In this document: piece after piece, positions 36,582-44,826 of the stretch
Layout of the letters: every line of letters starts with the position of its first letter
Numbering within the stretch: position 1 is the first letter of the stretch
Assembly: GCF_003285545.1 (NCBI RefSeq)
Contig: NZ_QLNV01000003.1
Span: 62,001 to 126,000 of the forward strand
Length of the DNA: 64,000 nt
Reading direction: 5' to 3'
From: Sinomicrobium soli
Lineage (GTDB): Bacteria > Bacteroidota > Bacteroidia > Flavobacteriales > Flavobacteriaceae
The notes under the pieces: model-generated
The model's input: only the letters and a program-made list of their open reading frames with translations
Databases searched by the model: none
What the model was told of the DNA's origin: nothing
Translations under genes and position numbers: made by a program

Positions 36582-37364
36582 ATGCTCAAGATCATCAAAT
36601 ACAGTTTTTTCGACCTGCTGCGAAGTAAGTGGAGCTATGTCTATTTCCTGTTCTACCTGCTGCTGGGCAGCGTATTGCTGTTCCTTAACAACGACCTTTC
36701 GGGGGCCGTCATTACGCTGATGAACGTCAATATCATTCTCGTGCCCCTTATCGCTACCGTGTTCGGGGTGATGTACTATTACAACTCCGGCGAATTCACC
36801 ATTCTTCTCCTGGCGCAGCCTGTCAGGCGGCGTACCGTATTTACCGGGCAATACCTCGGCATTGCCGGTTCCCTTGCCCTCAGTCTTGTACTCGGGCTCG
36901 GGATCCCCTTTGCCGCATACGGGCTGTTCCGCTCCGCGGCGATATGGGACTTTGCCGTACTGCTCCTCACCGGGGTGGCACTAACCTTTATTTTTACCCT
37001 GCTGGCATTCAATATCGCCCTTTCCAACGAAAACCGCATCAAGGGATTTGGCTATGCCATACTGTTATGGCTGCTGCTGGCTATCGCCTATGACGGTATT
37101 TTCCTGTTGCTGCTCGCCCACTTCCAGGAATACCCGCTGGAAAGGTTTGCCCTTACCGCCACAGTGCTGAACCCGGTAGACCTGGCGCGTATACTCATCC
37201 TCCTCAAACTGGATATTTCTGCGCTTATGGGATATACCGGGGCCGTATTCAAGCAGTTTTTCGGAACCGGTGCCGGCAGCCTGCTCTCCGGGCTGGTATT
37301 GCTGCTCTGGATCTTTGTTCCCCTGTGGTGGTTGCAGAAAAGCGCCCGGAAAAAGGATTTCTGA
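36582..37364 (+). CDS. nosY: NosY ABC permease
   Basis: 260 residues from ATG 36582 (MLKIIKYSFFDLLRSKW), six membrane helices, ABC-2 permease type, with the conserved GEFTILLLAQPVRRRTVFTG coupling segment. It is the membrane partner of NosF. The frame is open to 36528, but that extension overlaps nosF and lacks family character. Confidence 0.92.
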   Translation: MLKIIKYSFFDLLRSKWSYVYFLFYLLLGSVLLFLNNDLSGAVITLMNVNIILVPLIATVFGVMYYYNSGEFTILLLAQPVRRRTVFTGQYLGIAGSLALSLVLGLGIPFAAYGLFRSAAIWDFAVLLLTGVALTFIFTLLAFNIALSNENRIKGFGYAILLWLLLAIAYDGIFLLLLAHFQEYPLERFALTATVLNPVDLARILILLKLDISALMGYTGAVFKQFFGTGAGSLLSGLVLLLWIFVPLWWLQKSARKKDF

Positions 37365-37430
37365 GCCGGCCGATCCCCCTTCTGCCCCCGACCTCCATGC
37401 CGTAACCGTACCGATATAAATACCATACCC

Positions 37431-38366
37431 ATGTACGATCATACTTTTTACCAGGAAGAAATTAAAAAATTATTAAAGGATAAAAATGCCATCCTCCTCG
37501 CCCATTATTACCAGGACCCTTCCATACAGGACCTGGCCGATGTGGTCGGGGACAGTCTTGAACTGGCCCGGCACGCTGCAAAGACCGATGCCCCGGTTAT
37601 TGTTTTTGCCGGGGTCTATTTTATGGCAGAGACCGCCAAGATCCTCAACCCCGGAAAAAAGGTCCTGTTGCCCGACCTTTCGGCAGGATGCTCCCTTGCC
37701 GACCACTGTACGCCCGAAGCGTTCACGGTGTTCCGCCAGCGCTATCCGGACCACCGGGTGGTGAGTTATATCAATACCAGTGCAGCGATAAAGGCCCTGA
37801 GTGATTACGTATGTACCTCCTCCAATGCCGAAAGGGTGATCCGCTCCGTTCCGGAGGATCAGCCGCTTATTTTTGCACCGGACAAAAATCTCGGAAAATA
37901 TCTGATAGAGAAAACGGGAAGAGATATGGTCCTCTGGGAAGGGTCGTGCGTGGTTCACGAAGCTTTTTCCATGGAAAAGCTGATCGCACTGGTCCGGAAA
38001 TATCCCGGAGCCAGGATCGTGGCCCACCCGGAATCGGAAATGTGTATCCTTCGGGCCGCCCACTATACGGGCTCTACTTCACAGATGAGGAGATATGTTC
38101 GTAAAAGTAAGGCTTCCGCATTTATCATAGGGACCGAAGCAGGGGTAATCCACCAGATGAAAAGGGAATGCCCGGAAAAAGAGTTTATTCCCCTTCCCTC
38201 CCGTGAGGACAACAGCTGCGCCTGCAGCGAATGTGCCTATATGAAGGTGAATACGCTGGAAAAGCTTTATCGCTGCCTCCGGAATGAGGCCCCGGAGGTT
38301 CACATAGGAGAAACCCTGAGAAAAAATGCCCTTCGTCCCATCCGTAAAATGTTCGAATTATCGTGA
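37431..38366 (+). CDS. nadA: Quinolinate synthase A
   Basis: Condenses iminoaspartate with dihydroxyacetone phosphate to quinolinate for NAD synthesis. 311 residues with the expected [4Fe-4S] Cys in SAGCSLADHC (Cys87), EGSCVVHEAFS and CACSECAYMK, and the substrate motif AHYYQDPSIQDLADVVGDSL. It follows nosY by 66 bp with no evident promoter of its own, and shares a 4-bp overlap with nadB. Its presence in a nos operon is unusual. Confidence 0.94.
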   Translation: MYDHTFYQEEIKKLLKDKNAILLAHYYQDPSIQDLADVVGDSLELARHAAKTDAPVIVFAGVYFMAETAKILNPGKKVLLPDLSAGCSLADHCTPEAFTVFRQRYPDHRVVSYINTSAAIKALSDYVCTSSNAERVIRSVPEDQPLIFAPDKNLGKYLIEKTGRDMVLWEGSCVVHEAFSMEKLIALVRKYPGARIVAHPESEMCILRAAHYTGSTSQMRRYVRKSKASAFIIGTEAGVIHQMKRECPEKEFIPLPSREDNSCACSECAYMKVNTLEKLYRCLRNEAPEVHIGETLRKNALRPIRKMFELS

Positions 38367-39835
38367 AACCCTGTGATGTACTTGTTCTCGGCTCCGGAAT
38401 TGCCGGGTTGTCTTTTGCCATAAGCCTGGCTTCCCGCCGGCCTGACCTGTCTGTCCGGATATGCAGTAAAACAGGGCAAACCGCATGCAATACCTGGTAT
38501 GCCCAGGGTGGAATTGCCGCTGTGACCGACCGGGACAGGGATGCTTTTGAAGATCATATCCGCGATACCATACAGGCCGGAGGCGGATACTGTAACGAGC
38601 AGGTAGTAAGGGCTGTCGTAGAGGATGCCCCCGGCTGCATTGCCAGCCTCAGTCAATGGGGGGTCCCCTTCGACCGTACGCCGGCAGGGGCATGGGACAC
38701 CGGGCTGGAAGGAGGGCACTCCTATCCCCGCATCCTGCATTGCGCAGACCGGACAGGGGCATATATCATACGAAGCCTGCTGCATTACGCAAAAAGGCTT
38801 GACAACATCACGTTCCACTCCGGATTTTTTGCGACCGATCTCATCATCCGGGACCGGCAGTGTTTCGGGGTGTACTACCTCGATGAGCGATCAGGCATCC
38901 CGAAGAGCTGTCCAGCAAAGATCACTTACCTCGCTACGGGGGGAAGCGGGCAACTCTTCCGGGTAACCACCAACCCCGCGATCGCTACCGGAGACGGGGT
39001 GGCCATGGCGCACCGCGCCGGGGCACGGGTAGAACATATGGGCTTTTACCAGTTTCACCCTACGGCATTTTCCGGTGCAAAAAGCAACCCGGCTTTCCTC
39101 ATATCGGAAGCCGTACGGGGATTCGGGGCACACGTTATCAACAGGCAGGAAAAACGCTTTCTGTTTGAGTACGACCCCAGGGGGGAACTGGCCACACGGG
39201 ATATCGTGAGCAGGGCGATATGGCTCGAATGCCGTAAAAACCATACTGCCCATGTATACCTGGACTGTCGCCACCTCAACAGGAAAGCCTTTTTGCACGC
39301 TTTTCCGGCAATTGCAGCACATTGCAGGCAGGCAGGCTACGATCTCTTCAAAACACCGGTACCCGTTATGCCTGCCGCGCACTACCAGTGCGGAGGTATC
39401 GCCATCGACCTGCAGGGAAGAACGACCATCGGAAACCTGTATGCTAACGGAGAATGTGCCTGCAGCGGGCTCCACGGCGCCAACCGGCTCGCCTCCAATT
39501 CCCTGCTGGAAGCGGTGGCCATTGCCCGCAGGGCTGCGGGAAACGTGCTCTCCGGTATAGACGACCTTGCCTCCCCTGTAATACACCAGGAAAAAAAACC
39601 GGGGATTTCCGCTTCCGCCGAAACCGGGCCGGACAAAATTATTTATCTTCGGCAACAGTTGCAGAAGGTGATGTACGATGCTTATGTTTCCGGGATTACC
39701 GGGACAGTTCCGGCGGAAAACACAGGAACGGAACAGCTTTCGCAGGAAACCGACAAGCTGTTACGGCACCGTGCCCCGTCAAAGTCATCATACGAATTAC
39801 GTAACCTGCTCACAGTAGCCCGGATGATCTCATGA
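38363..39835 (+). CDS. nadB: L-aspartate oxidase
   Basis: FAD enzyme oxidising L-aspartate to iminoaspartate, and able to use fumarate instead of oxygen. 490 residues with FAD motif VLGSGIAGLSFAI, WYAQGGIAAV, HxR region GGHSYPRILHCADRTG, LATGGSGQLFRVTTNP, HPTAF and GANRLASNSLLEAV. GTG start overlaps the nadA stop (GTGA), and its own stop overlaps the next ATG (ATGA), so three genes are translationally coupled. Confidence 0.94.
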   Translation: MKPCDVLVLGSGIAGLSFAISLASRRPDLSVRICSKTGQTACNTWYAQGGIAAVTDRDRDAFEDHIRDTIQAGGGYCNEQVVRAVVEDAPGCIASLSQWGVPFDRTPAGAWDTGLEGGHSYPRILHCADRTGAYIIRSLLHYAKRLDNITFHSGFFATDLIIRDRQCFGVYYLDERSGIPKSCPAKITYLATGGSGQLFRVTTNPAIATGDGVAMAHRAGARVEHMGFYQFHPTAFSGAKSNPAFLISEAVRGFGAHVINRQEKRFLFEYDPRGELATRDIVSRAIWLECRKNHTAHVYLDCRHLNRKAFLHAFPAIAAHCRQAGYDLFKTPVPVMPAAHYQCGGIAIDLQGRTTIGNLYANGECACSGLHGANRLASNSLLEAVAIARRAAGNVLSGIDDLASPVIHQEKKPGISASAETGPDKIIYLRQQLQKVMYDAYVSGITGTVPAENTGTEQLSQETDKLLRHRAPSKSSYELRNLLTVARMIS

Positions 39836-41052
39836 AAACAATAAAGTTCCAGACCCGTATTGCCCTGGCCTGTTTTTTTCTGGCCACCCTTATGGGGGTT
39901 CTGCTTCGCGCCTTCCCTCTTGCCGACCCCGGGTTTACCTACAGGTATATGGTACACGGGCACTCCCATATTGCCCTCCTCGGGTGGGTATACCTGGCGC
40001 TGACCACACTGATGTGTTTGCTGTTCCTCCCGGAAAAAAAGCTGAATGCCGCTTTCCGGAAAATTTCGGGCGTGACCTGGCTGTCCCTGGCTGGAATGCT
40101 GGTCACCTTTCCCCTTGTGGGGTACCGCCCTGTTTCCATTGTCTTTTCCACCCTGTTTATCCTGGTCAGTTATGTATTTGCCTGGTTCTTTATAAAACAT
40201 ACTCCCAAGGCCTTACGGCAGCGGAATTCCTGGAAATGTCTCCGGGCGGGGCTGTTCTATATGATGCTTTCCAGTCTGGGCCCCTGGTCCCTGGGGATAA
40301 TCATGAACACCCTGGGCAGTACTTCCGTATGGTATAAGACAGCCGTATACTTCTACCTGCATTTCCAGTACAACGGATGGTTTATCACAGCACTTTGCGG
40401 CTTCCTGTTCTATATTCTCGAAACCGGGGGCATAAAAATACCGAAATCCCGCTTCCGCCTTTTTTACAGGCTGTTGAATGGCGGGATCATTCTCAGTTTT
40501 TTCCTCTCGGTACTCTGGACCGGGCCCTATACCTCCTTTCATGTGCTGGGGCTCACGGGTGGCCTGCTCCAGGCCGCAGCTTTTATACTGCTTTGCAATA
40601 TGCTCAGGAACCGGAAGGGGCGGCCAAAGCCCGGAAATCGCCTGTCCGGCCGGGTACTGTTCCTTTTCCGGTTCAGCGGTGTGTTACTGGCAGTGAAGCT
40701 GTTATTACAGTACCTGTCGGGTATGCCCGTACTCTCAGATGTGGTCTATCGCATCACCGAATTCGTGATAGGCTACCTGCACCTGACGTTTCTCGGGGTC
40801 ATTTCGACAGCGCTGCTTGGGCTCCTGCTTCATTTCCGGCTTATAAGAATACCGGCGGTTGCCATGCCGATCTACCTGCTTGCATTCCTGGTTACCGAAG
40901 GGCTTATTTTTTACAAGGCCGTAGCCCTGTGGCAAAACTGGCCCGTACCGGGGCATTACTACCTGCTGTTACTGGCGGGCAGTTTTCTTTTTCCGGTGGC
41001 TACGGGTATATTGCTTCTGAACAACCGGAAAAGCCCCTGGCATTACCGGTAG
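39832..41052 (+). CDS. Twelve-helix heme-copper-oxidase-like membrane protein, unassigned
   Basis: 406 residues with about twelve membrane helices. Helix 2 carries HGHSHIALLGWVYLAL, later helices carry FYLHFQYNGWF, TSFHVLGLTGG and GYLHLTFLGVIST. His residues at these spots resemble heme ligand positions of heme-copper oxidases and of NnrS, but the CuB-type H-P-E/D-V-Y and HH motifs and the NOR Glu are absent, so it is not a normal terminal oxidase. The ATG overlaps the nadB stop by 4 bp, and its 3' end overlaps the convergent Crp/Fnr gene by 10 bp. I infer a heme-binding membrane protein linked to NO/N2O metabolism or to electron disposal for NadB; the role is open. Confidence 0.6.
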   Translation: MKTIKFQTRIALACFFLATLMGVLLRAFPLADPGFTYRYMVHGHSHIALLGWVYLALTTLMCLLFLPEKKLNAAFRKISGVTWLSLAGMLVTFPLVGYRPVSIVFSTLFILVSYVFAWFFIKHTPKALRQRNSWKCLRAGLFYMMLSSLGPWSLGIIMNTLGSTSVWYKTAVYFYLHFQYNGWFITALCGFLFYILETGGIKIPKSRFRLFYRLLNGGIILSFFLSVLWTGPYTSFHVLGLTGGLLQAAAFILLCNMLRNRKGRPKPGNRLSGRVLFLFRFSGVLLAVKLLLQYLSGMPVLSDVVYRITEFVIGYLHLTFLGVISTALLGLLLHFRLIRIPAVAMPIYLLAFLVTEGLIFYKAVALWQNWPVPGHYYLLLLAGSFLFPVATGILLLNNRKSPWHYR

Positions 41053-41648
41053 ATTTTCCGGTTCACCAGTTTGAGCTCTCCTTTCTGCTCCAGCGATTTC
41101 CCTGCGCGTATCACGGTTTCCACCCGGAGCCCGGTAAGGTCGGCTATTTGCTGGCGGGTGAGGTCTACCCTGAAGGAAAAGGTACCTTCCAGATGGTATA
41201 CATGCTTTTTCAGGTAGTCCAGTATCCTGAGGATACGGTGTTCGGCCTCCTGTCCCGACAACTCGCTGGCCATGATGGATTTGTAATACAGCCTTCCCGC
41301 CAGGGCCCGGGTAACCTTGAGGTGCTCATCGGGATACGACTCCAGGAGGCGGTACAGCCCGGTACGGGAAAGACGGTATACACTGCAGTCGGTAAGAGCC
41401 TCGGCATTGGCGGGATAACTGATGTCGACAAACAGGGGAGGCTCACCGAAACTCTCTCCTTCCGAAAACAGCCCCTGGATAAACTCTTTTCCATCCCCGG
41501 TAAAATTATTCATTTTAACCTGCCCGGTAAAGATCTGAAAGTAATTACTGGCCCGCTGCTTTTCGTGAAAAATAATATCCCCCTTATCGTAAGAGACGAG
41601 TTCCGCGCCGAAATCGAGAAGTAAATCAGGATCTATCATATCCCACAT
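41043..41648 (-). CDS. Crp/Fnr-family regulator of the local NO/N2O/anaerobic regulon
   Basis: 201 residues: a cyclic-nucleotide-binding-like beta-roll (about 15-110, YDKGDIIFHEKQRASNYFQI, FSEGESFGEPPLF), dimer helix, and a C-terminal winged HTH with recognition helix TGLRVETVIRAGKSLEQKG. The E-T-V-x-R pattern is that of Crp/Fnr proteins that read a TGA core. The Fnr-type N-terminal Cys cluster is absent, so it is not an O2-sensing [4Fe-4S] Fnr; DNR- or HcpR-type NO sensing through heme is possible. Two TATGA-N6-TCATA-like palindromes lie upstream, one positioned at its own promoter, suggesting autoregulation. Confidence 0.85.
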   Translation of the reverse strand: MWDMIDPDLLLDFGAELVSYDKGDIIFHEKQRASNYFQIFTGQVKMNNFTGDGKEFIQGLFSEGESFGEPPLFVDISYPANAEALTDCSVYRLSRTGLYRLLESYPDEHLKVTRALAGRLYYKSIMASELSGQEAEHRILRILDYLKKHVYHLEGTFSFRVDLTRQQIADLTGLRVETVIRAGKSLEQKGELKLVNRKIYR

Positions 41649-41683
41649 TTATGGTATTGGTCGTTCTTGTATTATGAAAAATC

Positions 41684-41691
41684 CAAAGGTG
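41684..41691 (-). promoter_or_regulatory. Promoter -7 box for the Crp/Fnr gene
   Basis: The minus strand reads CACCTTTG, one base off TAnnTTTG. Its last base (41684) is 36.5 nt from the centre of the operator at 41713-41728. Confidence 0.5.
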
Positions 41692-41712
41692 AAAATTCAA
41701 AACCGGGCATCC

Positions 41713-41728
41713 TATGATATTTATCATT
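41713..41728. promoter_or_regulatory. Crp/Fnr-type operator for the regulator gene
   Basis: TATGATATTTATCATT fits TATGA-N6-TCATA with one mismatch; the inner ATGATA/TATCAT repeat is perfect. It is placed to regulate the gene ending at 41043. Confidence 0.65.
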
Positions 41729-41776
41729 TTTTACGGCGGTACACCGGAAATTCACAGGCCCGGGCAGGCCATTGCC

Positions 41777-41798
41777 TTTTATGATCCGGATCATAAAA
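41777..41798. promoter_or_regulatory. Crp/Fnr-type operator for the small membrane gene
   Basis: A perfect 22-bp palindrome whose core 41780-41795 is TATGATCCGGATCATA. It is the strongest of the four copies. Confidence 0.75.
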
Positions 41799-41816
41799 TC
41801 TCCCCGGATCAACATC

Positions 41817-41824
41817 TAACTTTA
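41817..41824 (+). promoter_or_regulatory. Promoter -7 box for the 94-residue membrane protein gene
   Basis: TAACTTTA, one base off TAnnTTTG, with its last base 36.5 nt from the operator centre at 41787.5. The start codon is at 41856. Confidence 0.5.
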
Positions 41825-41855
41825 CAGCAGTTTTAATAGTTTCAAAATCACTGTT

Positions 41856-42140
41856 ATGTCTTATTACCGGAAACTTTACGACGCTTTTGAAAAATCCTTT
41901 TATTTATCCGTTACAGCAGGAATACTGGTATCGAGCTGCCTGGGCGGCATTACTGCCATGATCGTACTGATGAAAGGTTTTGGCCCGGTGCAAATGGTGC
42001 AGGTATTCCTGATCACCTGTGTATGTATGGGGTATAATACCGCGGTGCTGGCCGGGCTCAAACCCAAACCTGTCTATCATATACTGTTGGCAAGTGTCCT
42101 GACCAACCTGTCGGTCATACTGTTCAATGCAGTGGTATGA
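41856..42140 (+). CDS. 94-residue membrane protein of the Crp/Fnr regulon, unknown
   Basis: Three hydrophobic segments: about 15-38 (YLSVTAGILVSSCLGGITA), 45-65 (VQMVQVFLITCVCMGYNTAV) and 73-93 (YHILLASVLTNLSVILFNAV). A charged N-terminus (MSYYRKLYDAFEKSF) precedes the first. I do not recognise the family. It contains three Cys in or near membrane segments. Its own perfect operator and box put it firmly in the regulon, and it is divergent from the regulator. It might be a small partner of a respiratory or copper/heme protein; nothing in the sequence decides this. Confidence 0.75.
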   Translation: MSYYRKLYDAFEKSFYLSVTAGILVSSCLGGITAMIVLMKGFGPVQMVQVFLITCVCMGYNTAVLAGLKPKPVYHILLASVLTNLSVILFNAVV

Positions 42141-42226
42141 GGCATGTACCGGCAAACGGGTTATTACACCGGTTTTTCCTATCTTATGAAATATTTTCAG
42201 GGAACATGTAATAAAAATCAGAAAAA

Positions 42227-42586
42227 ATGCCGGGAATACACCCTTACATCGTTAAGCGTATATACGAACATCCTGCTCCGGAAGACGGGTACAGGATACT
42301 GATCGACAAGCTCTGGCCCAGGGGCGTAAAGAAGGAAGCTGCCGGGCTGGATGAGTGGGACAAGGATATTGCCCCTTCCGACGAACTGCGCCGGTGGTTT
42401 GGTCACCGGGACGACCGTTTCGAGGAATTCGGGCGGCGTTATAAGGAAGAACTGAAGCAGAAAAGGGAATCCCTCGACCACATCAGGGCCATAGCAAAAA
42501 CAAGACAGGTATGCCTGCTGTACGGAGCCAGGAATACGAAATCCAACCACGCCATCATTCTCAAAGAGGTGCTTGAAACCCGTTAG
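42227..42586 (+). CDS. DUF488 family protein
   Basis: 119 residues: VKRIYEHPAPEDGYRILIDK, LWPRGVKKEAAGLDEWDKDI, APSDELRRWFGH and VCLLYGARNTKSNHAIILKE. These are the hallmarks of the small DUF488 proteins (YeaO-like), often annotated as uncharacterised. It lies 86 bp after the small membrane gene on the same strand with no clear separate promoter, so it may be co-expressed. The family's function is not established; a link to nitrate/nitrite or stress has been proposed only from neighbourhoods. Confidence 0.85.
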   Translation: MPGIHPYIVKRIYEHPAPEDGYRILIDKLWPRGVKKEAAGLDEWDKDIAPSDELRRWFGHRDDRFEEFGRRYKEELKQKRESLDHIRAIAKTRQVCLLYGARNTKSNHAIILKEVLETR

Positions 42587-42638
42587 CAACGGATCTCCGC
42601 AACCTGTACGGGCACAGAACATACTTCCTGTAAGCATA

Positions 42639-42674
42639 AAAACCTGGCATGATCGCGGGGACCAGCCAGGTTTT
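42639..42674 (-). terminator. Terminator of rpsA
   Basis: On the minus strand AAAACCTGGC pairs with GCCAGGTTTT (10 bp, 16-nt loop), and the second arm runs into a T-stretch (GGTTTTTATG). It lies 26 bp beyond the rpsA stop and can also serve the DUF488 gene coming from the other side. Confidence 0.75.
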
Positions 42675-42699
42675 CATCCAACTATTATGAACAAAAAAA

Positions 42700-44472
42700 T
42701 TATTTGCTTTCCTTATCCATCTTTTGTTTGAGTTCTGCCAGGGCATCGAGATCACCAAGTGTGGTTTTCTCTACAGTGTTACTGTTGTTTGCAGCCTTGA
42801 CATTTCGCTCTTCCTGCTCTTTAAAGATGGCGGTATGAGAAGCCACTACCCTTTTGAATTCCTTGTTGAACTCAATAACCTTGAATTCGGCAGTTTCTCC
42901 TTTTTTCAGTTTCTTGCCATCTTCTTTTTCCATGTGACGGGAAGGTATGAAAGCCACGATATCCTCGTTCAGGTTAATGGTAGCTCCCTTGTCAACGATC
43001 TCATTGACTTCGGTAGTGTGTACCGTACCTACTCCGAACTCGCTTTCGTATTTGTCCCACGGGTTCTCCGTAGTCTGCTTGTGACCGAGGCTCAGTTTAC
43101 GTCCGTCCACATCCAGTTCCAGAACTTCTACCTCAAGCTTGTCTCCCACGGATACGAATTCAGACGGGTGCTTGATCTTTTTGGTCCAGGAAAGGTCGGA
43201 GATATAGATCAGCCCGTCAATTCCTTCTTCCAGTTCTACAAACACACCGAAATTGGTAAAGTTACGCACAATACCCTCGTGTTTTGATCCTACGGGATAC
43301 TTGCTGGTGATATCGGTCCACGGATCGGGAGTAAGTTGTTTGATACCGAGAGACATCTTGCGGTCCTCCCTGTCCAGGGTAAGTACCACAGCCTCCACCT
43401 CATCTCCTACAGAAACAAAGTCCTGGGCAGAACGCAGGTGCGTAGACCATGACATTTCAGAAACGTGGATAAGCCCTTCAACACCTTCGGCAACTTCGAT
43501 AAAGGCACCGTAGTCGGCGATGACCACTACTCTTCCCTTCACCTTGTCCCCGATCTTGATATCGTCGCTAAGTGCTTCCCACGGATGTTTCTGAAGCTGC
43601 TTCAGACCGAGCTGGATTCTCGACTTGTTATCGTCAAAGTCAAGGATAACCACATTCAGTTTCTGATCCAGTTCAACAACCTCGCTCGGGTGGTTGATAC
43701 GGCTCCATGAAAGGTCGGTAATGTGGATAAGTCCGTCCACACCTCCGAGGTCGATAAATACCCCGTAAGAAGTGATGTTCTTGACCACACCTTCGAGTAC
43801 CTGTCCTTTTTCGAGCTGACTGATGATCTCTTTTTTCTGTTCTTCGATATCTGCCTCGATCAGCGCCTTGTGCGAAACTACTACGTTCTTGAATTCGTGG
43901 TTGATCTTAACCACCTTGAATTCCATGGTCTTGCTCACATACTGGTCGTAATCCCGGATAGGTTTCACATCGATCTGCGATCCCGGAAGGAACGCTTCGA
44001 TACCGAATACATCCACGATCATACCACCTTTGGTCCTGCATTTCACGAAACCGTTTACGATCTCTCCGTTGTCATAAGCAGCATTTACCCTGTCCCAGGC
44101 TTTTATCGTACGTGCCTTTCTGTGAGAAAGCACCAGTTGTCCGCTTCTGTCCTCGCGAACGTCGATAAGGACCTCTACCTTGTCACCCACCTTCAGGTTG
44201 GGATTGTAACGGAATTCGTTGAGGGAAATAACACCTTCAGACTTGGCATTGATATCAATGATAGCTTCCCGGTCGGTAAGGTGTACCACTTCTCCTTCCA
44301 CCACTTCCTCATCGGCAGTGTCTACGAAATTGTCCTCTACGAGTTTCTCAAACTCCTTGAGCTTGTCATCTTCAACCTTTTCAATACCTTCTTCGTAGTT
44401 GTGCCAGTCGAAGTTCGCTAAAAATTCTTCAGGATTCTGAACATCCTGAGCTGTTTTTGTTGTGTCAGCCAT
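42700..44472 (-). CDS. rpsA: 30S ribosomal protein S1
   Basis: 590 residues with six S1 RNA-binding domains in tandem (starting near 55, 140, 225, 310, 397 and 485; for example GVVKNITSYGVFIDLGGVDG, GRVVVIADYGAFIEVAEGVE, GIVRNFTNFGVFVELEEGID). It binds mRNA on the small subunit; in Bacteroidota, where Shine-Dalgarno sites are little used, its role in initiation is of special interest. Acidic N-terminus and C-terminus are typical of the phylum. It is monocistronic with a 115-nt leader and its own terminator. Confidence 0.96.
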   Translation of the reverse strand: MADTTKTAQDVQNPEEFLANFDWHNYEEGIEKVEDDKLKEFEKLVEDNFVDTADEEVVEGEVVHLTDREAIIDINAKSEGVISLNEFRYNPNLKVGDKVEVLIDVREDRSGQLVLSHRKARTIKAWDRVNAAYDNGEIVNGFVKCRTKGGMIVDVFGIEAFLPGSQIDVKPIRDYDQYVSKTMEFKVVKINHEFKNVVVSHKALIEADIEEQKKEIISQLEKGQVLEGVVKNITSYGVFIDLGGVDGLIHITDLSWSRINHPSEVVELDQKLNVVILDFDDNKSRIQLGLKQLQKHPWEALSDDIKIGDKVKGRVVVIADYGAFIEVAEGVEGLIHVSEMSWSTHLRSAQDFVSVGDEVEAVVLTLDREDRKMSLGIKQLTPDPWTDITSKYPVGSKHEGIVRNFTNFGVFVELEEGIDGLIYISDLSWTKKIKHPSEFVSVGDKLEVEVLELDVDGRKLSLGHKQTTENPWDKYESEFGVGTVHTTEVNEIVDKGATINLNEDIVAFIPSRHMEKEDGKKLKKGETAEFKVIEFNKEFKRVVASHTAIFKEQEERNVKAANNSNTVEKTTLGDLDALAELKQKMDKESK

Positions 44473-44590
44473 TGCTGATTAAAAATTTGTATTCCGGATT
44501 CACACAAGAGGTAAAGCTATGAATACGAAAGAAATTAATAATGAGATTAATACACCCTTTTCCCTCCTGACTTTTGCTTAAAAAGGAGTG

Positions 44591-44598
44591 CAAAATTA
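44591..44598 (-). promoter_or_regulatory. Promoter -7 box for rpsA
   Basis: The minus strand reads TAATTTTG, a full TAnnTTTG match, giving a leader of about 115 nt to the ATG at 44472. A short stem CTCCT/AGGAG lies near the predicted 5' end, a possible site for S1 autoregulation. Confidence 0.65.
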
Positions 44599-44826
44599 CA
44601 ATTATATTTTTGATTTTCAAAAGTTTGAAATCTTTTTATTTAAAACAAAATACATGCCAGGCTTTACAGTATACGGATATTTTTATATTTGCCTGATCAA
44701 GGCTACTGATTTTGTTGGTTTTCCGGAGTATTTTAATACAGGACTTACAACCGTAATATACCCGGAGAGGATTTAAACAATATTTAATACCTTTACGCCC
44801 TATTTTCGGTAAAAACCACGATACCC

